Below are positions 24,878 to 32,415 of a stretch of 38,525 bases of DNA, piece by piece. Source of the stretch: an uncultured Kiritimatiellota bacterium. GTDB lineage: Bacteria > Verrucomicrobiota > Kiritimatiellia > RFP12 > UBA1067. Positions within the stretch are counted from its first letter, which is position 1; each line of letters opens with the position of its first letter. The stretch spans positions 1 through 38,525 of the forward strand of contig CAKURH010000026.1 of assembly GCA_934675625.1 (NCBI GenBank), given 5' to 3'. A program made the position numbers and the translations under genes. The notes under the pieces were generated by a model, which had not been told where the DNA came from, did no database searches, and worked only from the letters and a program-made list of their open reading frames with translations.

Positions 24878-25558
24878 TCAATGGCGGCACGCGAGCCGCA
24901 CCTGGACCTTGTAGAGCCACGCAAGCCCGATGGAGCCAATCCCGTTGCCGATGGCCATGAGGACAAAGTACCAGACGACCTTGCCCGAAAAGGCATGGCC
25001 GTAGGTGAAATAGGCGGCATTCGCGATGACGTGCTCAAATCCGCACATGATGAACGTGGGGATGGCCAGGAAGACGACGATGGTCTTCGCGAGCGGATAG
25101 GCGCAGATCTGGTGTCCTTTCACGGCGACATAGATCATGATGCCGCACATGATGCTGAGGATGAAGACGGAAAGCGGCGAGTCGTTCATCTTGGCCGCGA
25201 CCATCGCCTTGGCTTCGCCCTCGATCATGTCGTAGAGGCGCGTCATCTTGACGAGTGCGGTCGGAAGCACGGCGCCGAGCTGGTTGAAGAGGAAGCAGAT
25301 GAGCAGAGAGACCCAGAAGCGGGGCTTGTGGTCGCCGACATATCCGACCTTGCCTGTAAACAGCCAGAGGTTCCAGTGGATGATTGCGTAGAGCCCCAAG
25401 GTGAAGAAGACGGCGCCTACGATGTGGAAGCCGTAGGAGTGCCCGCCCTGCCGAATGGCGAGAAAGACGGTCGCGCCCAGCGCAATGAACAGGCCCGCGA
25501 TAAAGGAGCTGATCGCGATGGACGACAGGCGGCGAATCAAAAACGGATGTTTCTTCAT
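24878..25558 (-). CDS. Formate/nitrite transporter (FNT) family channel
   Basis: A 226-residue membrane protein with about six hydrophobic segments. Family features are FIAGLFIALGATVFL in the first helix, the NLWLFTGKVGYV turn after the second pair, and CGFEHVIANAAYF, the conserved H-x-I-A-N region that lines the FocA/NirC pore. FNT proteins conduct formate, nitrite, hydrosulfide or lactate as weak acids; formate export during mixed-acid fermentation would suit an anaerobic sugar degrader (inference). The ATG at 25558 is chosen over an upstream one at 25669 because the residues before MKKHPFL do not look like FNT sequence and include the promoter. It is convergent with the ATPase gene, 32 nt apart. 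Somewhat short for the family. Confidence 0.85.
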   Translation of the reverse strand: MKKHPFLIRRLSSIAISSFIAGLFIALGATVFLAIRQGGHSYGFHIVGAVFFTLGLYAIIHWNLWLFTGKVGYVGDHKPRFWVSLLICFLFNQLGAVLPTALVKMTRLYDMIEGEAKAMVAAKMNDSPLSVFILSIMCGIMIYVAVKGHQICAYPLAKTIVVFLAIPTFIMCGFEHVIANAAYFTYGHAFSGKVVWYFVLMAIGNGIGSIGLAWLYKVQVRLACRH

Positions 25559-25583
25559 GGAAAATCGACCTGAAATGTGGCAT

Positions 25584-25592
25584 ATTGTATCA
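25584..25592 (-). promoter_or_regulatory. Extended -10 of the FNT gene
   Basis: On the minus strand TGA-TACAAT (25592-25584) lies 25 nt before the ATG at 25558. No clear -35 is present. The space between this and the toxin-antitoxin promoter (25593-25706) is A/T-rich and holds three TGACA motifs at 25631, 25639 and 25659. Confidence 0.5.
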
Positions 25593-25706
25593 TATTTTGC
25601 CGCGAAGCGGTGAAAGTCCGTCTGTGGAATTGACAAAATGACAATAATGTCGCTTCTTGACATAAACAAAATGGCAAAGTCGAAGGTTGACGTGTGGGTG
25701 TGCCGA

Positions 25707-25736
25707 TTGACTTCTCCGAACGGAATGTGATATCAT
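25707..25736 (+). promoter_or_regulatory. Promoter of the vapBC-regulator module
   Basis: -35 TTGACT at 25707-25712, 18-bp spacer, -10 TATCAT at 25731-25736 preceded by TGA. Homology with the stump at 11105 starts at the end of this -10, so copy 1 has lost the promoter. Confidence 0.65.
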
Positions 25737-25781
25737 GTTCGCACGTAATTAAGAAAACCGTGTAAACGAGGAGTTAGCCAG

Positions 25782-26015
25782 ATGAGCATTACGCTTTCAG
25801 TCCCGCCCGCTGTCGTTCAGGACGTTCGGCTCTACGCCGAGCGTGCGAAGACGTCGTTGAATGCGCTCTTGCGGGCTTACATGGAGCGACTGGCCGAGGA
25901 GGAGCGCGCCAAGCGCGCAAAGGAATCGGAGGATGTCTACGCCTACCTCATGGGGCAGGGCGGCTGGCTTCCCAACGGCTATTCGTTTGATCGGGAGCGG
26001 GCGAACGAGAGGTAG
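25782..26015 (+). CDS. VapB-type antitoxin (ribbon-helix-helix-like)
   Basis: A 77-residue protein. The N-terminal MSITLSVPPAVVQDVRLYAE followed by AKTSLNALLRAYMERLAEEE looks like a short beta-strand plus two helices, as in RHH/DUF6364-type antitoxins. The C-terminal part (EDVYAYLMGQ, NGYSFDRERANE) would wrap around the toxin. Antitoxins of this kind bind their own promoter and neutralise the PIN-domain partner. SD GAGGAG at 25768-25773, 8 nt before the ATG. The toxin gene follows after 3 nt. Its first 16 codons recur as a stump at 11151. Confidence 0.82.
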   Translation: MSITLSVPPAVVQDVRLYAERAKTSLNALLRAYMERLAEEERAKRAKESEDVYAYLMGQGGWLPNGYSFDRERANER

Positions 26016-26018
26016 GCC

Positions 26019-26444
26019 ATGCGAAAGTTCTTTGACACGAACGTCTTTCTCTATGCGTTTCTGGATCAGGGCGATGCGAAGAAAGAAGTTGCGGCTAAGC
26101 TGATTGCGGAAGCGGTGCGCGCGGGCGACGGCTGGATCTCGACGCAGGTCATTCGAGAGTTCTTCAACGTGATGCTGAAGAAGTCTGCACGGCCGATGGC
26201 GGAGATCAAGAAAGCGTATTCGATCTTCGGGTGCTTCAAGATTGTCGAAGACACGCTGATGTTGACATATCGAGGACTCGAAATCAAAGAAAAGTACGGG
26301 ACGCAGTATTTCGATTCCATCATCTTGGCTTCGGCCGAAAAGGGGCTGTGCGAGCTGCTCTATTCCAAAGACTTCAATGACGGGCAAGTCTATTGCGGCG
26401 TCAAGGTCGTGAATCCGTTTCGGGATCGAAAGGCGGCGGAATAG
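26019..26444 (+). CDS. vapC: VapC-type PIN-domain toxin
   Basis: A 141-residue PIN-domain ribonuclease. The acidic metal-binding residues are in place: D6 in FFDTNVFLYAF, E47 in STQVIREFFN, D99 in QYFDSIILASA, with D118 or D121 in SKDFNDGQ. VapC enzymes cut tRNA or rRNA when freed from the antitoxin. It starts 3 nt after the antitoxin stop, with GAGAGG as SD. The third gene of the apparent module, the XylR-type regulator, begins 8 nt after its stop, which is an uncommon downstream partner for a toxin. Confidence 0.92.
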   Translation: MRKFFDTNVFLYAFLDQGDAKKEVAAKLIAEAVRAGDGWISTQVIREFFNVMLKKSARPMAEIKKAYSIFGCFKIVEDTLMLTYRGLEIKEKYGTQYFDSIILASAEKGLCELLYSKDFNDGQVYCGVKVVNPFRDRKAAE

Positions 26445-26452
26445 CCGTTCCC

Positions 26453-27592
26453 ATGATGACCGTTCTTCTCTTGCATCACCACGACTCGTCCATCTGGCGG
26501 ACGCAGCGTGCGGGGCTGCGCCGCTACGGCGAAGTCCGGGGCTGGGCGTTCGCCGACTGGTGCATTCCGCCGGACACGGATCGACGCGCGCTCGTCGCCC
26601 GCATCCGTGCGCTCAATCCGGACGGCATCATCTCCTCGCTCGGCTGGAAGCTGCCGGATGTCCTCTGCCTGCGGTTCCCGGTCGTCTGCTTCGACTGTCC
26701 GCCCAAAGCCGTGCCGGAGTCGACCGTGCTTCTTGTCCACGACGCGGAGAAGACGGCGCACCTGGCTGCCTGCGAGCTGTTTCCGCTCAGGTGCGCGGCC
26801 TACGCCTACGTCGGTGTGCCGGGCGACTGGTACTGGAGCCGTGAACGCGGCGTGGCCTTTCGGCGCGAAGTCGCGGCGCAGGGTCTCGCGGCCGCCCCGT
26901 CGTTCGAGCCGGCGGACGGTCGGACGTCCGTCGTCGCGGCGTTGCGTCAGTGGGTGTGTGCGCTGCCGCGTCCGTGCGGCGTCTTTGCGGCAAACGACGA
27001 GATGGCGCTGCGCGTGATGGCCATCGCCCGGCAGGAGGGGCTGCGCGTGCCGCAGGATCTCGCGCTGGTCAGCGTGGACGACTCCGCGCGGTGCGTGAAG
27101 GTCGAGCCGACGCTGACGAGCGTGGCGCCGGACTGGGAGGCGGGCGCGTTTCTTGCAGCCGAGGCGTTGGATCAGCTTTTGAGGGGGCATCGGATCGAAG
27201 GCCGCCGCACGTTCTGTCCGCTGGGTCTCATCTCGCGCGGATCGACGCGCCGGACGTCGCGCGCCGTCGACGAGATCCGCGTGAGGATTGGCGTCGCGTT
27301 CATTCGCGAGAATGCCTGCGTGGCGATTTCCGTCGCGGACGTCGTGCGGGTGATGCGCGGGTCGCGGCGGTCGGCGGAGAGGGCGTTTCGTGCGGTGACG
27401 GGACGGAGCGTCCTGGAGGAGATTCGCCGCGTCCGCTTCGAGCGGGCCCGGCTGCTCGTGCGCAGCGGCGTGACGGGCGAGGCGGCGGTCGCGAACCGCT
27501 GCGGCTATGCGAGCCTGCCCTCGTTCTCCCGCATGTTCAAGAAGGCGCACGGCATGAGCTTCCGCGCGTGGGTGAAGAAGGAGCGCCTTTGA
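26453..27592 (+). CDS. XylR-type transcriptional regulator, copy 2
   Basis: A 379-residue regulator with a LacI-like sensor (to about residue 270) and a C-terminal AraC-type DNA-binding domain. The protein differs from copy 1 (11207-12346) by only two residues: Ile to Val at position 4 and Ser to Arg at position 378. At DNA level I see three differences in the first 30 bases, four in the last nine, and none in the roughly 1107 bases between. It lies 8 nt after vapC and probably shares the vapBC promoter. About 90 bp downstream begins an operon led by a nucleoside hydrolase, which it may regulate. Confidence 0.9.
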   Translation: MMTVLLLHHHDSSIWRTQRAGLRRYGEVRGWAFADWCIPPDTDRRALVARIRALNPDGIISSLGWKLPDVLCLRFPVVCFDCPPKAVPESTVLLVHDAEKTAHLAACELFPLRCAAYAYVGVPGDWYWSRERGVAFRREVAAQGLAAAPSFEPADGRTSVVAALRQWVCALPRPCGVFAANDEMALRVMAIARQEGLRVPQDLALVSVDDSARCVKVEPTLTSVAPDWEAGAFLAAEALDQLLRGHRIEGRRTFCPLGLISRGSTRRTSRAVDEIRVRIGVAFIRENACVAISVADVVRVMRGSRRSAERAFRAVTGRSVLEEIRRVRFERARLLVRSGVTGEAAVANRCGYASLPSFSRMFKKAHGMSFRAWVKKERL

Positions 27593-27619
27593 GTCGGTGC
27601 GTCAGGCGCTCAAAATGTC

Positions 27620-27655
27620 GCGTAAAATATAAGCACGAGATGCGCCAAAAATAAG
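27620..27655 (+). promoter_or_regulatory. Tandem 14-bp direct repeats upstream of the nucleoside hydrolase promoter
   Basis: GCGTAAAATATAAG (27620-27633) and GCGCCAAAAATAAG (27642-27655) are spaced 22 bp start to start, about two helical turns. They end 11 nt before the -10. The same pair, with the same spacing, occurs at 38308-38343. A binding site for a transcription factor, or an AT-rich upstream promoter element, would fit. Confidence 0.65.
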
Positions 27656-27663
27656 GCGAGTTT

Positions 27664-27672
27664 TGGTATAAT
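27664..27672 (+). promoter_or_regulatory. Extended -10 of the third operon
   Basis: TGG-TATAAT ends 6 nt before the ATG at 27679, predicting a leaderless message. No good -35 is seen; the tandem repeats just upstream may compensate. Confidence 0.75.
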
Positions 27673-27678
27673 GTGCGC

Positions 27679-28680
27679 ATGCGCTTATTCAAGAGAGAAA
27701 AGATGTGCCTTGCCCTCGCGTTGTCAGCCCTGCTGGCGGCGGCCGGGCGGGAGAAGGTTCTGTTCGACACGGACATCGGCGGCGACCCCGATGACGGGCT
27801 GGCGCTCGTCTATCTGCTCAAGGAGCCTCGCTGTGACCTCCTGGGCGTGACGACGGTCGGCGGGTGCCCGGAACTCGCCGCGCGCATCGCCTCCGCGCTC
27901 TGCCGTTCGCTGGGACGTGCGGACGTGCCCGTCCATGCCGGCTGCTCGCTTCCGATTCTGCGCGGCAAGAATCTTGTGTGCGGGGGCGATCCGCAGTCGC
28001 ATGCCTCTGCGCGGCAGCGCCAGTGGGAAAAGGAACTCGAACGCTGGCCGCACGCGGCGGTCACGAACGACCGCTCGGCCGTCGCGTTCCTGCGCCGGAC
28101 TATTCGCGCGAATCCCGGCGAAGTCACGCTCTGCGCCACAGGGCCGTTCTCGAACGTCGCCGCGCTCTTCGCGATTGACCCGGAAATCCCGTCCCAGCTG
28201 AAGCGGCTCGTTCTCATGGGCGGCGACTTCCGGCCGAAGACGGACGAGTGGAACGCCTTTGTGGACGTCTTCGCGACGGCGGCCGTCCTTGAGGGCGGTT
28301 ACCGGCAGCCGCCGAAGGAGTTGCTCTTGGTCGGCGCGGAGGCGACGTCGCGCCGCAACCTGCCGCCGGACGAAGGACGAAAGTTCCTCGCGCAGTCGCC
28401 TGACCTCGCGTTCGTGGGCGGCCATTACGCCGAGCAGTGGTTTGCGCGTCCGATCAACCTTTTCTTCCATGACCCGGTCGCCGCCGTGGCGATCTTCCAC
28501 CCGGAGATCCTGTCGACGACCGACTCGGCGATCCGCGTCGACGTCGCCGACAACGCCAAGACGACGCGCCGTGCGCCGTCCGGCGACGCGACCTGGGTCT
28601 GGACGACGGCGACGGCCGTTGACTTCGCGGCGTTCGAAGCTTGTTTTCTCAACGTGATGAAAGGAAAGAAAGGACAATGA
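27679..28680 (+). CDS. Nucleoside hydrolase (inosine-uridine family), probably exported
   Basis: A 333-residue protein. A hydrophobic N-terminus (MCLALALSALLAAAG after KREK) looks like a signal peptide. The calcium-binding, catalytic Asp cluster DTDIGGDPDDGLAL lies at residues 30-43. LVLMGGDF, TDEWNAFVD and the late FHDPVAAVAI (HDP motif) agree with the family. Nucleoside hydrolases release ribose from nucleosides; related proteins occur near CAZymes, where the true substrate may be another N- or O-glycoside. The ATG at 27679 fits a leaderless start behind TATAAT; a GTG at 27673 is two codons longer. First gene of an operon, its stop overlapping the next start (ATGA, 28677-28680). Confidence 0.87.
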   Translation: MRLFKREKMCLALALSALLAAAGREKVLFDTDIGGDPDDGLALVYLLKEPRCDLLGVTTVGGCPELAARIASALCRSLGRADVPVHAGCSLPILRGKNLVCGGDPQSHASARQRQWEKELERWPHAAVTNDRSAVAFLRRTIRANPGEVTLCATGPFSNVAALFAIDPEIPSQLKRLVLMGGDFRPKTDEWNAFVDVFATAAVLEGGYRQPPKELLLVGAEATSRRNLPPDEGRKFLAQSPDLAFVGGHYAEQWFARPINLFFHDPVAAVAIFHPEILSTTDSAIRVDVADNAKTTRRAPSGDATWVWTTATAVDFAAFEACFLNVMKGKKGQ

Positions 28681-31600
28681 GAGGCGAAAGAAAAAATCGA
28701 ATGGGGCATGCGGTTCTGGCTGTGGTGGCAGCGGCTGGGTGGGCGTGCGCGACCGAGGCGGCAATGATTGAGATACGTGATGTCGTCATCTACGGCTCGT
28801 CGCCGGCCGCGCTGACGGCGGCCATCGAGGCGCAGCGGCACGGCCGGACGGCCGTCGTCGTCAGCCCGGAGACGCGCATCGGCGGTCTCACGACGGGCGG
28901 GCTCGGCCAGACGGACATCGGCAACAAGTCCGCGTTCGGCGGCCTTGCGCGCCAGTTCTACCGCGACGTCGCCGCCTACTACAAGGACCCCGGGAACTGG
29001 AAATGCGAAAGGCGCACCGACTACCTGCCCGACGGACAGTGCACGGGGACGCAGGGGGACGAGTCGATGTGGACGTTCGAGCCGTCGGCGGCGTTGGCGA
29101 TCCTCGAACGCTGGGAGCGGGAGAACGGGCTGGAGATCGTGCGCGGCGAGCGCCTGGACCGCGCGAAGGGCGGCGTGACGGTTTCGGACGGGCGCATCGT
29201 CTCGTTCCGCACGCTGTCGGGGCGCACCTTTCGCGGCAAGATGTTCGTGGACGCGACCTACGAGGGCGACCTCATGGCGGCGGCGGGCGTCTCCTACGCC
29301 GTCGGACGCGAGGCGAACGCGACATATGGCGAGACGATCAGCGGCATCCAGCGGCAGCATTCGACTGGCCACCAGATGAATCCGGGGGTGAGCGCCTACG
29401 TCAGGGCGGGCGACCCGTCGAGCGGGCTGCTGCCGGGCGTCGAGCCGGACGTCGCCGAGCCCGACGGCACGGGCGACCGCCGCGTGCAGGCGTACTGCTT
29501 CCGCATGTGCCTGACGGACGACCCCGAGAACCGCATCCCGTTCGTGAAGCCCGCGAACTACAATCCGCGCGACTACGAGCTGCTGCTGCGCAACCTGGAG
29601 GCGATCGACCCGAAGGTCTTCGCCGAGAACGCGGACAAGCCGGACGCGTTCATGCCGTGGATCAACTCGCGCATGCCGAACCGCAAGACGGACACGAACA
29701 ACCGCACGGGCTTCTCCACTGACTTCATCGGCGGGAACTGGGACTGGCCGGAGGCGTCCTACGCCGAGCGCGAGAGGATCCTCAAGAGCCACCTCGACTA
29801 CCAGATGGGGCTCATGTGGACGCTCGCGAACGACCCGCGCGTCCCGGAGCCGATCCGCACGCGCGTCGCGCGGTGGGGCACGTGCCGCGACGAGTTCGCG
29901 GACGGCCTCGGCCACGGCTGGCAGCGCCAGCTCTACGTGCGCGAGGCGCGGCGCATGGTCGGCGAGTACGTGATGACCGAACGCAACTGCCGCGGCACGG
30001 CCGTCGCGCCGCGTCCCGTCGCGATGGGCGCCTACGGGATGGACTCGCACCACGTCCGCCGCTACGTTGACGCACAGGGCTTCGTGCGGAACGAGGGCAA
30101 CGTCGAGGACTACTCCGCGAACCCGCCGGGACAGCCGTTCAGGCGGTTCGGGCCGTATCCGATCGACTACGGCGCGCTCGTGCCGAAGCGCGGCGAGTGC
30201 GCGAACCTGTTCGTGCCGGTGTGCCTCTCGGCGTCGCACATGGCGTTCGGGTCGATCCGCATGGAGCCGGTGTTCTTCGCGCTCGGGCAGGTCGCTGGCG
30301 CGGCGGCGTCGCTGGCCGTCGAGGGCGGCTGCGCCGTGCAGGACGTGCCGTACGACACGCTCGCCGAAACCCTCCGCCGCGAGGGCCACGTCACGGGCAG
30401 GGCGGCGTGCGCCAATGGCTCGGCGCCCGGAAAAGGGCGGCGCATCATCCGCGTGGCGCCCGGCGGCAGCGTCGAGGCCGCGCTCGCAGAGGCGCGAGCG
30501 GCAGGAGGCCCGGCGACGATTCGGCTTGCCGGAGGGGTCTACTTTCTGGATCGGACGCTTCGGCTTGCGCCAGAGGATTCCGGGCTGACGATTGAAGGCG
30601 CGCCGGGGGCGTCCGTCACCTTGTCGGGCGGGCGGCGCATCACAGGCTGGACATGCGGCGCGGACGGCGTTTGGCATGCGCAAGTCCCGAAAGGCCTGTC
30701 CTTCCGACAGCTTCGCGTCAACGGCGAGCGCGTTCCGCGTTGTCGGGCGCCGAACGGCGGCGAGTTCCTGATGGCGGGCGAGCCGCATCCGTTCGACGAG
30801 ACGAAGCCCACGTATTCGGCGGGCAAGGGGCAGCACGGCGAGATGATCTACGACCCGAAGGACCTGGACTTTGCGGCAATCGAGGATTGCTCGACGGGTG
30901 AAATCCGGGTCTTCCACTGGTGGGTCGACTCGCACCTGCGGATCGGTTCGGTCGATGCGGCACGCAATCGCGTCGCCTTCGTCCGGCCGACGAATTTCTA
31001 CGTCGGCGAGATGAAGAATGCCGGCGACAGGCCCTGCCGCTATCGCGTGGAGAACTTCCGCGAGCTGATGGACGAGCCGGGCGAGTGGTTCCTGGACGCG
31101 AAGGCCGGGCGGATCGACTACCTTCCGCGCACGGGAGAAGAACCCTCGTCGCCGGATTTCATTGCCGTTGGCGCGCGTCTGCGCGAACTCGTGACGCTGA
31201 CGGCAGATCCGGTCCGTGACCGGCGGCATGTGGCGAACGTCACCTTCCGGAACATCCGCTTCGCGGACGCGGATGCCGACCTCTCCGACGAGGATCCCGT
31301 CAATGCGGCGCAGGGGTCGGCGCACATCGGCGCGGCGCTCGTCTTGCGGGGCGCGAAGCAGTGCCGCTTCGAGGACTGCGCGTTTGAGGCGTTGGAGGGG
31401 TTCGCCGTGGATGTCCGCGCGGGATCGCGGGAGAACGTCTTCTCGCGGTGTCGCTTCTCCGGGCTGGGCGGTGGCGCCGTTCGGATCGACGGCGGCACGA
31501 TGGACGCGCACCCGTCGGCCCTGACGCGCGGCAACGTCATCACGGACTGCGAAATCGGCGATTACGGCCTGGACTGGGCTTCGGCCTGCGGCATTCTCGT

Positions 31601-32402
31601 CAAGCACGCGGCGGAGAACGTCATCGCGCATAACAGGATCCACGACGGCTACTACACGGCCATCTCCATTGGCTGGGTGTGGGGCTACGGCGATTCGGTG
31701 TCGCGCGGCAATGTCGTCGAGCATAACCTGGTTGAGGACATCGGCAAGGGCCTCCTGAACGACATGGGAGGCATCTACACCTTGGGACTGCAGCCCGGCG
31801 GCGTCATCCGCAACAACGTCGTCCGGGGCATTCGCAGCTGGAGCTACGGCGGCCACGCAATCTACTGCGACGAAGGATCGCAGGGGGTTCTCATCGAGAA
31901 CAACCTCTGCTATGACGCGCCAGACGTCTTCTACATTCACTACGCGCGCGAACTGACCGTGCGAAACAACATCTTTGCCCTCTCGTCACATTGCGTGATG
32001 CGCGGCTGCATGATGGAGCCGCATGTCAGCGGCTACTTGCACGGGAACATTTTCTACTGTACGCAGGGACGCTTCCGGATGCCGTGGGAGCAGTGGCTGA
32101 ATCCCGAGAGCTATGCGTTTGCCGCAAAGCTGAAGCAGTATGCGCCGCCTCGACGGCAGCGGGACCATCTGATCGCGGACTGGAACCTGTTCTGGAATCC
32201 GAACGGGACGGAGGAGGAGGCGGTTCGGCAGTTCCGCGAAGGGCGCGTGAACGAGCATTCCCTTTGGGCCGATCCGAAGTTCGTCGATCCTGAAAACGGG
32301 GATTTTGGCCTGCGGCCGGATTCGCCGGCATTCGCGTTGGGGTTCGAGCCGCTGGACGTTTCGCAGGTCGGGCCGAGGAAGGCGTTTGCACAGGACAAAT
32401 GA
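28677..32402 (+). CDS. Fusion: FAD-dependent oxidoreductase plus GH141-like beta-helix hydrolase
   Basis: A 1241-residue exported protein (signal AVLAVVAAAGWACATEA). Residues about 30-575 are an FAD-dependent oxidoreductase of the FAD_oxidored type: VVIYGSSPAALTAAIEAQRHG, then ETRIGGLTTGGLGQTDIG, FVDATYEGDLMAAAGVSYAVGR, and near the end LSASHMAFGSIRMEP with GQVAGAAASLA. From about residue 588 a right-handed beta-helix hydrolase begins: RLAGGVYFLDRTLRLAPEDSG, LSGGRRITGW, FRQLRVNGERVPRCRAPN, then many helix coils (VRNNIF, ENNLCYDAPD). This matches GH141-type proteins, a family with alpha-L-fucosidase and xylanase activities. No stop or frameshift separates the halves. The first half is more GC-rich (80% in 29821-29880) than the second (57% in 31621-31680). 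Confidence 0.85.
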   Translation: MRGERKNRMGHAVLAVVAAAGWACATEAAMIEIRDVVIYGSSPAALTAAIEAQRHGRTAVVVSPETRIGGLTTGGLGQTDIGNKSAFGGLARQFYRDVAAYYKDPGNWKCERRTDYLPDGQCTGTQGDESMWTFEPSAALAILERWERENGLEIVRGERLDRAKGGVTVSDGRIVSFRTLSGRTFRGKMFVDATYEGDLMAAAGVSYAVGREANATYGETISGIQRQHSTGHQMNPGVSAYVRAGDPSSGLLPGVEPDVAEPDGTGDRRVQAYCFRMCLTDDPENRIPFVKPANYNPRDYELLLRNLEAIDPKVFAENADKPDAFMPWINSRMPNRKTDTNNRTGFSTDFIGGNWDWPEASYAERERILKSHLDYQMGLMWTLANDPRVPEPIRTRVARWGTCRDEFADGLGHGWQRQLYVREARRMVGEYVMTERNCRGTAVAPRPVAMGAYGMDSHHVRRYVDAQGFVRNEGNVEDYSANPPGQPFRRFGPYPIDYGALVPKRGECANLFVPVCLSASHMAFGSIRMEPVFFALGQVAGAAASLAVEGGCAVQDVPYDTLAETLRREGHVTGRAACANGSAPGKGRRIIRVAPGGSVEAALAEARAAGGPATIRLAGGVYFLDRTLRLAPEDSGLTIEGAPGASVTLSGGRRITGWTCGADGVWHAQVPKGLSFRQLRVNGERVPRCRAPNGGEFLMAGEPHPFDETKPTYSAGKGQHGEMIYDPKDLDFAAIEDCSTGEIRVFHWWVDSHLRIGSVDAARNRVAFVRPTNFYVGEMKNAGDRPCRYRVENFRELMDEPGEWFLDAKAGRIDYLPRTGEEPSSPDFIAVGARLRELVTLTADPVRDRRHVANVTFRNIRFADADADLSDEDPVNAAQGSAHIGAALVLRGAKQCRFEDCAFEALEGFAVDVRAGSRENVFSRCRFSGLGGGAVRIDGGTMDAHPSALTRGNVITDCEIGDYGLDWASACGILVKHAAENVIAHNRIHDGYYTAISIGWVWGYGDSVSRGNVVEHNLVEDIGKGLLNDMGGIYTLGLQPGGVIRNNVVRGIRSWSYGGHAIYCDEGSQGVLIENNLCYDAPDVFYIHYARELTVRNNIFALSSHCVMRGCMMEPHVSGYLHGNIFYCTQGRFRMPWEQWLNPESYAFAAKLKQYAPPRRQRDHLIADWNLFWNPNGTEEEAVRQFREGRVNEHSLWADPKFVDPENGDFGLRPDSPAFALGFEPLDVSQVGPRKAFAQDK

Positions 32403-32415
32403 AAGGCGGTTGCGT

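Noticed and set aside
25676..25715. Inverted repeat AAGTCGA/TTGACTT before vapB resembling the 23.4-kb palindrome
   Set aside because: Only about five bases pair properly once aligned. The likeness is mainly the shared -35 box TTGACT.
28425..31940. Minus-strand open frame of about 1170 codons opposite the FAD-GH141 gene
   Set aside because: Length reflects high GC and few stops. Composition is shadow-like and the plus strand has clear domains.
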